Below, in pieces: positions 40,701-52,400 of a DNA stretch of 64,000 nt. The first letter of the stretch is position 1; each line of letters opens with the position of its first letter. Below the pieces are notes generated by a model that was not told the origin of the DNA, did not search any database, and saw only the letters and a list, made by a program, of their open reading frames with translations. A program made the position numbers and the translations under genes. This stretch comes from Baylisascaris procyonis (taxonomy: Eukaryota; Nematoda; Chromadorea; Rhabditida; Ascarididae): the NCBI GenBank assembly GCA_037389465.1, contig JAZARR010000032.1, positions 3,110,001 to 3,174,000 of the forward strand, read 5' to 3'.

Positions 40701-43415
40701 TTTTCTGCGAAATTTTTCACCTGAAACTTTTATTTCATACTACGTCAATCATGAAGTTCTCGCGGCTTTGAGTCGTTCACTAAGTCATAACTTAATTCAA
40801 ACTAAACTTTTTAATTTAAAATCACCATCATTATGATCAACATATTCTTTCAATATGAAACCAATGAATATATTTTGTTTAAAAAAAGTATGCATCACGA
40901 AAATCGAGACATTGCTGAAAGATACCGTTGACGTCACTGCGTTCCCGGAAGTTTTGCTCTCTAACGGTGTTGTGTAGAGAAAAAAGGGCAGTAGAAGCGT
41001 GTTTGGGGGAGAAATACGAAAACTACTGTTGGTAAGGAAGGGAATAGATTATCAGCTTGTTCGGCTATTGCGTTTCGTGTTGTTGTGTACGAAAACAAGC
41101 CAGTATTGACTAAGGTAGCCGTGGCTTTTGCATTTTCTCGGATAATTTCCTAATAAGATTCTAGTGTGATTGCTCAACGAGCCTTTATAAATTACGCCAG
41201 CATAAGACCAAAAAGCACAACTTCATTCTTTTTGGCATGGTGGGTAGGTTCTGATGTCTTTCGGGGGGTTTCATTATCTTCTAACTACTTTCGGCTTCCC
41301 TTTTTCCTATGCTGTAAAATCCATCCTTCGTCGCATGCAGACGAATCCAAAGTTGCATTCGTTATCTTGCAGAACAGTAAAGAGCGCACGTTAACGTGCA
41401 TCGTCATTTGATTCTCAATGAATCCATGAGGTGTGAACAATATCCGGCTTTTTCACGCAGGCTACCACAAACTCATGCATTAATCTACGATCAGTTGGTT
41501 TCGGATCTCCTCAAATACCTTGACTTATTTGTGAGGACAAGGGTAACTATCCAAAGTTGATTAGGGCTAGGAGCATCTCATCTCGCAGTTACAACGAAAA
41601 CCCTCCTTGTTTCGGGCAGAAAAATTGTATTTAGCAAACCATCAATGTTCATTTGCAGCAGCGCAACGAAAAAGTGTGCACAGATTACGAGCTGTCTTCC
41701 CAGTTCGATGACCGAGCTTCAACTCATATACAGCATCATACCTCAAAAAAGAGTTTACGCTTGTATGAGGAAAGGTCCGGGAAATGAGTGAGCAAATACG
41801 GCTAAACAATGAGAGCAGAAGCTTTGAGAAACCGGACTTGTAGAATGCGCGGAAAATTTGAGAACTCACTGAACTATCGTTATACTAATTTGATCTACTC
41901 TTCAGTTGCATACTCACTTAAGGAACCAAAGCTGGAACTATTGAATTGTGGTAATCACTTCTTTTGGGAGCAAAATCGTTGTTACCCATAGCGTCTCTTA
42001 TTGCTGCCCTCATGTGCACCGTTTAATTAACAGTTTCACACAAATCACGCTATTCTTTTCTTCTCATTTGAAGCACTAATCAGAACGCCGCTAAACATGA
42101 GTTTCGATTCATTCAAGGGGATTAGTGCGCAGTTGCTTTTGTCGTTACTGATGGGATTAAATGGGGGTATTTTGGGTGAAATTTCTACCAAAGCAACCGC
42201 GACTGTCTAGTTGCTGTAGTTGTATGAAAAAGAAGCGCTGGCCGCTTTTTGCTAGCCACTGAATTGCTATTCCGTCTCCTAATATGTCGTATCAACTAAC
42301 CCGATATGTTTTCTCACTTACCATATCGCTAAAGGAATTCGACCGGAAACGGCAGTCACTAACTAAGAATCAAGATCTCGCACAACTCAGTTGTTATAAC
42401 CAGATGGCCACGTCGAAGAAATGAACGACCTTTCGCTCGAAATCTTACTAAATATACCAATTTGATTGTTATGGCATCCATGTGAACGATTCGATTATTT
42501 GATCACCAATCGAGTGCAAAAATAATTGTGCCGGGAGCACTCACACATAGAAACTTGTTTGCGAAATCAATGAAAAAACAGTAAGATGTTACTGATGTTG
42601 AATAAGGAACCGCGCGTTCTATTTTTTTGTAGTATTTGAGGATGCGGGAAGGATTAAAAAGATACAAGAGCTAAATCAGAATTTTCATGGCCTTAAGGAC
42701 AAGTATTGCCTGCATAGATTTCTTAAAAGACTTTTCTTACATGACTGCTCATTTTCGCTTTTGAATCCTACCAGATTGTACTAAGCGGATTCTGAATAAG
42801 TGGGGTTTCGATTTTTTAACGAAACGGTTTGAAGACCTTATTACTGTGAATCTCCTCGTGATGGGAGAAGGGGGAGGGGGCGAGAGCGGGAAGGTGACAG
42901 GAAAACTGACTGAAGAAAAAATTGCTATTCGAGAGTGTTTCATGTCTTACAAGAGCTAACATTCAAGCAAATATGGTTTATCCTTTGATACCTAGTACTT
43001 TCTCCTCAGTAAAAATAATTAATTCCTTTTTTGTCCATAGTCAAAGGATTGATATCTGATGTATGATTGCATCGGTTCATTTAGGGCATCGTTAGGGTGC
43101 AATTTTGTGCACTTCTTAAATTGGATATGTTGTTAAAATAATTGCCTTCATTCAAACGAGAGATAATTCGTATCCTAGCAATACCATCGGATATGGAAAA
43201 TATGCGATATTCACGCAAAAAAAAATCCAACGTTATTATCGACTCTTAGTTCTCTGTGCCGCCTTCATATTATTAAAATACAACAAAGAGGTTTTTAGGG
43301 TTTATAGTCTAGAAAATTTGACCAATATTTCTCATTGTTTTCTTCTTTTCTTGCTATCTGTGAAGAAAAATACTACGACTGAAAAAACAAATGAATTAAT
43401 TTATTTTCATTATTG

Positions 43416-43466
<51 letters not shown>

Positions 43467-46400
43467 GCACAATTTCTAAGTGTTCATTCCTTATCTACCT
43501 TGTGAATTTATGCGAAGCACACGGATTTCTATGAGCAAGAAATGATTGCTATGAGGAAACGTTGACACTAGTTACTAATAACTATTTTCTAGTTAAACTA
43601 AGAACGTGTATCCATTTTGGAATAAACGCTATGAATTGCGTCATTTGTGGAGGATCGTAGTATGATATCATAGATCTCTGCTGACACTTGTTTTTGTCAT
43701 TCCTATTTTATTATTGCTTTTCATCGGCACGCAAAAACTCCTTTGTAAAAGGGGAAGAAAACAGAAAACGCCAAGCAAAATGCAGCGTCGATTATGCTTT
43801 ATGTTGTAAAAATGCAAGCAATATGTTGATTTATTATGAACAAAATTTCAACGATCTCTTTCTGATACGTTCGATTCTAAAGAGACAATCGTAATCTCCA
43901 TCAGGATACGAAATCCAAAGATTTCAAGCAGTAAATCAACAGTCATGTTATTATTATGAAGGTGCTCATGTGATTGCGTCATTTGAGACAGTAAACAAAA
44001 GATTATAGAGAATGTATTCTTTACGTCGAAATTTATATGAAATAATAAGCTTTACCATAGTTGACGTAAGAGGATGGACGCTTAGTTGACGTAAGTGGAT
44101 AGGCGCTTTATTGGAAAGGTTTTCTAAGAGCACTAAAGAATTCCCATGGGAATTCTAGGTTAGTCGCAAAAGTCTGATAACAAAAATAATAAACTTCCGG
44201 CTATAAACGAATCCAATATACTTCTTTTCTTTTAACAGGCCAAGAACTAAAGTCAGAGCAATTGCCACTCACACATACGCGCAGGCAACCATACGCAGCC
44301 GCAGATAAAGCATTTTTAAGCGAGATTTGCAACTAGAATCATCCATCTTCCTTGTGAATTTTCATGATATAACAAAAAAGGAAAGTCGTTTTGACGATTT
44401 TCAAACGTTCGCACATATGTAGCCAAGTGTTGTGACCAGATGCGATTACAGCAATCAAGAATTAGGCGGCAATATACCATGAGTGATCCGTGAAAGCGTT
44501 TCAAAAACTCAAGCTTTTTTCAATAACTTTAAGCAGCATTTACCAGATATGGAGAGATCTTTACGCAAGGACCATGAATACAAATTCAAGTGAATGTTAA
44601 AAGTTGGTCGTTTTAATGCAGATATCACTTAAACTGAGGAACAGTGAGTATCATATGTCAGTTGCCTCGTTTCATTTATAACTGCCTCCTTTTCGATAAC
44701 ACGCTCATGCTATCATACTCTTTCTTCAGTATAGTAAAGTCAATCTCAGGATCGAAAGATGGTCATATTCCATGAGCTAAAGCGGGAACGACAAGTCATC
44801 TTTTGATGCCGTATAACAGGTGAATATAGATCATGGATGAATGAATTTATTGATGAAATACAGCTGAGACACATTTCAGCAACATGGGTCGGTGGTGCTT
44901 ACATAAACGGAACGGCCGAAGCGCTCTACAAGGGAGGTTTGCTTGGGTGCCAAGCACCGTTCGGATATGCACTCTCATTAGTGGTTGGTGGGGTGTTGTT
45001 CGCAAAGCGAATGCGCCAGCAGGGCTACGTCACTATGCTTGACCCTTTCCAGGTAAAAATTTATTGCACTATGTTTTATTATTTTGGTTAAAATTAACAT
45101 CATATTTGCAAAATTTAATTGCAAGGGATGCAGAGATTGGCATTCAAGCAAAGCGGTACACATTTTTGAGCTCATAAAATTCCGATAGTCAGATATTTGT
45201 TTTTGCTTCCAATATAAGCTCACCTCATCCGTTCAGTGAATACTGCCTTAGTTGGATCATCAACAAGAGACGACCATCTGAACTGAAGTTTCTGTCTGAA
45301 CCCTTTCAAGTTATAATTCCAATTTTTTTCAAATCTATTGGCTAAGCGAAAGTGAAAGTGAAATTCCATGAAGAACCCTGAAAGTGGAGATGCCATGGCT
45401 GCAACGATTGTGATACCTTCATAAACTCAATCTTTTCGATATTGTTTATCCATTTCTCAGCTGAATGAGACTCATTCGTGTCTCATAACGTTGCGAGTTA
45501 TATAGAAAATGTGCAAGTCTGATGGAATTGGTCAATGTGATAGAGAAACTTTAGTTTATTTTATGTGGTTGCCAATTTTCACATAATTTTATCCACTATA
45601 ATAGCACTTTCGCATAATATATTCAGTTGAAATATGGACAAAGAGTGGGCGGATTGCTATTCATACCGGCACTACTTGGTGAAGTCTTTTGGTCGGCTGC
45701 TATTTTATCAGCACTTGGTAAGATGAAAAATTTATGACTAATTTAAAATGCTCATGCTAGTTTATGATTGATTCATTTCGATTATAGTTTTTTCTCAATT
45801 TTTATTGAAATACAATAATTTAATAGCGAAATACTCCACATTAGATTAGAAACAATTCGCTGCACTAAATAAAAGAATTTGCTTCCCTTCTATAATGTCG
45901 CTTCATTAGTGCTCTGTTTTTGACGATTACTGGTGAATAATATAGCGTTAAGCTACGGGCATATTTTTAATATGGTCCAAAGTAATATTAAGATATCACT
46001 GATATGAAATAGGAAGAGTTTTATCAAACGTTTGTAATCGTTTTATTCAGGAGCAACACTGTCAGTTATACTCGAAATTGATATGACTGCATCAGTGATA
46101 ATTTCTGCATTGATTGCCGTCTTTTATACGTTTACTGGTGGTCTTTATGCGGTCGCATATACAGATGTTGTGCAACTATTCTGCATATTCGTCGGTTTGG
46201 TGAGTGTGGCGAATAGTCGTTTTTCAATTCCGAGTACGGCAAATATCCAATATTTTTATAGTCGCATGAATTGGTGAATGAGAATCAAAATTTAAAATGG
46301 TAATCAATTGACGTAATCCGTGCACAGTTGACGTTATAAATTAAGAATTAACGTTTTAAAAATTAAAAAGTGTTTTTATAACTCCATATTATATAAGTAT

Positions 46401-49400
46401 TGTTTCGATTGCTGATTTCATTTGTTTAATCTCCGACTTCAATCTTATTTATTCTTGAACTCATCCAGTTCGCATCACTTTGAACTCTCAAATAGTTTCG
46501 TTTCTATTTTTGAATCGAAGCTTTGCATTTCTGCATTATATAGAAATTAACATATCTGCAGCATGGGAGTCCAATAAAATGTCAGCTATCGGTCTAAACA
46601 ATTCAAGATCGAAACATAACAAAACATCGAATTATTCATTCATTGCAAATATTACAAAGTTGAATTTCTAATAAGGCATATATTTGCATTCTAAATCAAA
46701 AACTCCAAGCTTCTCCCTTTGTTTGCAAATTGCAAAGTGAAAAATTAGAAGAATTTGAAATGGATTCATTTCGAAATTTAAATGATATTGACTTCACTCC
46801 CCTTGAAAAAAAATACAGTTAAGATTTCACCTGAAGCGAATGAATTGCTTTAATTAAGTGATTGAGGTTTTGATATAGTTTATAAAGCGAACATTTTTTT
46901 TTTTAAATTTCGTACTTCTTCAATCTTCTTCATCCTCAGAGCAGCTATTTCTTTTTTCGGTGTGAATATCATATCATAACTAGTATCAAAACACTAAAAT
47001 GATACTATGTTTCCAATACTTTGCTCTACAATTTGTGATCTTTATTAGTGTAAAGTAAAAGAAAAACAATCGAGAAATTTCGAAATGAAAGCGATTGCAA
47101 CGATAGCGAGTGACTAGTGAACGATATTTTTTTTTTAAATTTTCATTATGCGTATTTATTTCTAAAAATAGAAATTTGAAAATGAAGGAAATTTTATTTG
47201 AAGTGGGTATGTGTACCAGCTGCATTGTTGCAAAATAAGACGAGAGATATATCGCGAAATGCGGCCGATTGGATTGGAACAATTGGAGGTTTTAAAGAAA
47301 CGATGCTCTGGATTGATTGCATGCTTCTGCTCATCTTTGGAGGCATCCCATGGCAGGTATCTACGTTTATGCCCTTTTCACTTCTCTCTCTCCTATAAAA
47401 CGCACCATCAATCTTGACTCTTCGATTGAGACGACACTCAAAAAGCACATAAAACAACATTTAGACTCTTCGGATCTCATCCAACAATTCTTTCGTCGTC
47501 AAGTTGATTTTCTATAGTGGAATATTCCGTGTAAAAAATAAAGGGATATAGCATAAAGGCCAGCATCAAAAAGTAAAAGTAACTAGTTAATGGCAAGAAA
47601 TTGTTTGACATCATTTCCAATCATTAACTTTACAATGAAACGGGATTGTGTAAGCATTATTCAAGACTTGGGAAGTTTACCAACTTCATCAAATATCGAT
47701 CGAATATTCCTCCGATTCTTCTTCTTCCACTCTCAGTATATCCACTTCGTCGTTTTATTCCACTAGAATACTGTATGATACTATACTCCTACCGTTTCTC
47801 TACAACTGATTGCGTTTAAAAATAAACGGTTGACGAAGAAAAATTTCACTATAAAAAACAATTGTTCCATTTCCCCTGAATTTCTCTTCAGCAGTTTTTT
47901 TTTAAATTAAACGCGTTTATTGTATTAATCGATAATTTGAAAAAGGAAATTCGAAATGCATTCACCACTTCTAAGTAATTTCCCGTCGAATTTCATATCG
48001 TTATTCATTATGCGCATAATTGGAAAAGCAAGGCGAAAAAGTTGCACAATAATGCTTTTGCACTAATGTTTAAATTAGTTCTCTATATTGGTGTGGAAGC
48101 GATATCTGTTTGACGTTTACTAAAAATAGAACAATGAATTGTAGATGAAAGGAGACGAGAACTTGCAATTGTATCACTAGATGATCTACGAGGTAACCCA
48201 GAACATACTGAAGTGAGCAAGAGTCCTTTAAAGTTGTCTGTCAACTGAAAATGGAAAGTTAAAGTTGTAATTAACCGATCTAATCACTGATTCGTTACTA
48301 CGAATATTAGTTGGTTAGTTCGTTATGATCTAAAAGGAATTTTACTTCCAGCAATCAAGTGGTTGTCCATGCTTGCCCAATAAATAGCTGGACGTTCTGA
48401 CTCTAGCTTTAGTGCTTCCTGACCTAAAATTACTGAGCTGACGGATGGATATAGAGACATTACGCATCGGATAAATGAAAATTTTCGGAGGGATGCGAAA
48501 ATGAGCTTTATGCAGTGAGTAAGAATTATATTGCTGAAGATTGAACACTTGTTGAGAATATTATATTTGCTAGCTTTCAACATGTAACAGTGAGGTGATC
48601 ATCAGAATACTTAGCCGTTATATAGAGAGAGCAGCTTATATGAATGTGTTGATAAACGTTCCAACCCCGTAGGCGAATGTGGTGATCAGCGTCATCTCGT
48701 CTACACAACGGTTTTTATGTGGCTAGAAAGGTTGTTCTGAAAGATTTGCTGAAGATCATTGGTAATTAAAGGTTTACTTCCAACGGGTTCTATCGTCGAA
48801 GTCTTCATCCGGAGCACAGAAATTGTCGTTTATCGCCGGAATCGGTTGTATCATTATGGCTATTCCACCTGCACTAATTGGCGCCATTGCAAGGAACACA
48901 GGTAAGTTATACGCGAGTTCCAGTTTAGTAAGAGATAGCAACTGGATTTTTATATTCCTTCAAAAATCCCAATTGCTGCTGCACATGAAACTGCAGCGCT
49001 TCTCACCTCCGGCAAAACAAAAAATAAAAATAAAAAACGCGAGAGGGGTAGCATACGTTCTGTCGGCATTTCAACGTCCTCTGATTTTGTCCTTAGATAA
49101 CTGCAATTTTTCATCTGTATATCTCCTGCATGTTGGCAACAGTTCCAAATTCCGCCAATAAACTTATTTAGATGAGTGCTGAGAAACGAAGAGATGTTGC
49201 GTGCCATTGCTACTATAAGCCTATTGGGCAAGGCGTGAAGGAAATAGGATTTTCACTAGGAAAGGAAATTGTTTTGTGAAGTGACAATGAACTTTTCGAA
49301 ATATTTTACTAACATTGCGAAAAATTCCATGTAGCATTCGCTCGAATTAAATGCTGAGCCCTCCTCTCCCTCCACATGGGTCACAAGTGATACAAATGCT

Positions 49401-52400
49401 ACGGCAAGATTTTCTTTCCTACGATAAGCTCGCAGTACTTTCTTTATTTTCTCATTCGATTAATTTATTTGAGTAAAACTATGACGTCAATAGAGTCAAG
49501 AGGGATTTTCTATTGGTTATTTATTTCATTAAATACTCAAAGTGGTGTTCATTTAATGGATTAGATTTTCAACGACGATGAAACACTAAAAACATCGAAG
49601 CGTTCGGGCTGGCTTCATTTGTTCATTGCTATAATAGTTTTGTTTAGCAATTCTTAATGAGAAAATCAGTGACTGATAGACGTTAAAGGTAATTTTAAAA
49701 ACGCGCTAGGTGCTGGGAACAACACACTACTGGCCAATTGCGCAATCCTGTAACCAATTGCAACGCAAATTGTTCACTTAACCTCGACATTGATGGAAAT
49801 TGTAAAATTTAATGCTCGTGTCTCATCTAAAGTATTGTCAACATCGCTTCATGAACATACAATTACGTATTTCGATATCTCCTATGGAATTTCATTCATG
49901 ATTCAATCAAAGTACTAACTGATTTTGCGTCAACAGCGTTCAATTGCGCTATTTTTTTGCATTCACTAAGAAATGGATCTGGTTTTGACATAGAAAACCA
50001 TAATGATATGAATAATAGGAAACCATTAACTTTTGCATATTTTTGTTTCATTGAGTGGCCACCTAAGTGGTAGTACAATGTCTTCTAAGATGCTTTATAT
50101 TGGGGATAAATTTTGTGAGAGAATCCTCATTTCCAATTGATTTAAGCGTAATCGATGATAGCTGAGTACATTCCATATAGGGATCTTCGCACTAGGTGTC
50201 CAATTCCTACAAAGGAAAAAGAATTGTTAGCGTTGCTTCGAATTTATCTTTTTCATACTATAAGTGTTTTTAAAGTATTCTTTATTACGGGAATGAATTA
50301 AATGACGAAACGAGAAGGGAACATTTCAACGTTGTCATACGATTGCATAGCGATGGAATCCATTCCACTATTCGATTGCTAATTAACTTTTTGAAATCTA
50401 ATGAAATTCCAATGAGCATTCACCGATCGAGTCGACGTTCTTATCAAAATATTTGATATGCATTCGTGGATGCGAATTTTTTTTTCTTTGATTAATAATG
50501 ACTACTATTGGGGAATAATTTTAGACTGGAGGTTGACAGATTATGATCCATGGTCGAATGGCACAAAGAGCGAATCGATACCAGATGCTCAGACGAATAT
50601 GGTTGTGCCTCTCGTTTTTCAATATCTCACCCCTAAATGGGTCGCATTCATCGGTAACTTCTTATTAAATCACGAATTTTATGCAATAAAAAAACCATCC
50701 TGTCTTAAAATATGTATAGCGTAATTTTAGCTATACAAGTAAATAGTTTAAACTATTCGTTTTCCCTTACTAAATATCTTTTTTTAAGATAATGAAAATA
50801 AATGCAGCTGCATATATATATTGCTTCTTTGGTGAACGATGGATTAAGTGGGTAGTCGCCATTTCAGTTGATTTACGAGAAGGGAGGAAACAAAATTACT
50901 TACAATAGCATATCACTGTCTTAAGTGATATAGAAGAGTTGAGAAGAAAATAGACTTTACTTTATAGGAGTTAAATGCAATGGAATTTGTATCAGTTAAA
51001 CCCTGTTTCATGCAGCCAAAAATAACACTTTTTAAGTTCATCCGACTACGCTGATGAAAAAAAAAATCCTTCAAAAGTTTATTTAAATAATAATAAAGCT
51101 AAAAGTGAAAGTTTCGTTCGTTGTTTAAAATGCTTTGACTTTTCTGTGTTAAAACAACTGAAGTGAAACCAATTTGAAGGTCTCGGTGCTGTTTCGGCTG
51201 CTGTAATGTCATCAGCCGATTCGTCAGTTCTATCGGCCGCCTCGATGTTCGCACATAATATATGGAAATTAGCAATACGTCCTAATGTATGAGTGATAAT
51301 CTTTTTAATAATGAATTCAGAATTTTTTTAATTTGCCGAAGGTAGTTGATTGTCCGCTGAACGGGATTAGGATCACACTAATTAACGCCTAATGCTTATC
51401 GTTTAGATAATGGTTTATTAACGTTTCGCGTATATTCTCTATTAGTGAGCTAAGGTATGCTAGCAAAAGCAGTGTCCAGTATTTGCAAAACACATCGTGT
51501 TAACGTATAAACAAGTAAGTAGTATAACTAAATGAGCCATATTATGAATTCATTTGACACAGCATTGATATAATTTCTATGGCCACCATTGTTTGGTGTT
51601 CACATATGCTTCAACGAGATGGAAGGGGGCAAACAAAGGGAAAGCTCGGACGGGGGAGGTTATAATCATAAGAAATATTGCATACTCTATGTAGTTTACG
51701 GTATGATTACTTAGCTCATTCGCATTATTCTTCCGCTTTCGTTTGTGAATTCATAGAAATTAAATGAAAATCTTTTCAAGAATTAATTCATTCAATAATA
51801 AATGTACGAACAACAGATGAATTAAGATTTCAAAATTTGAAGGGAAAATTTGAAAACGAATTCATAAGTTCTTTGCGAGAAAATACTTGGTCAAGTTTGG
51901 AATTTTTAGTAGAGAATTTTCTTATTTAACATTAAAAGCACAAACCTTTGGGAATATTGTTACCGTGAAGCAAAAAAGAAACGTAAAAATGTGCAGGGAG
52001 ATAGGTCATGATATCCATACATCGGATATAAATCAAAATCTGATCAGCGACGATTCAACACTGAGCACTTTCTATTCAATACAATTTCAGAGGCCAGTAA
52101 ATTTTGAATGTAAGCCTATATGACGCGCAAAAATTTATAAGTGATGTTTGGGGCATTTACAGGAAAGCTGAAATTCACAACGAGAGTCCAGTCGGGGATT
52201 TGCATTTGGAGTAAAAAAAGGAAAAAGCCAAATCAAACTGCTGTTTCGAAGAAATCGTTGATAATTTGATGGCAAAAGTCGAATCGAATTCGACATACCT
52301 ATGTTATAATGAGTTCATATCAAAAATATTTTGATTGATAATGTAATCTGATTGGCCCATCAATAACGGAAAGCATCACAGTTATTTAAAATTTGGAAAG

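Larger units (their letters stand above)
31787..44879 (+). other. cho-1 intron 1, 13.1 kb
   Basis: GTAGGC donor and TTTCAG acceptor. Apart from the entries listed separately (COE-like sites, 176-codon ORF, RTE remnant, mariner fragment, TA tract, hairpins), it is AT-rich sequence with no exon I can support. It is about eight times longer than the next largest cho-1 intron, so enhancers are more likely here than in the others. Confidence 0.85.

Noticed and set aside
40929..49489. Two TGACGTCA (CRE-like) octamers in cho-1 introns (40929 and 49482)
   Set aside because: At this base composition about 0.7 copies are expected by chance in the window, so two are not notable.
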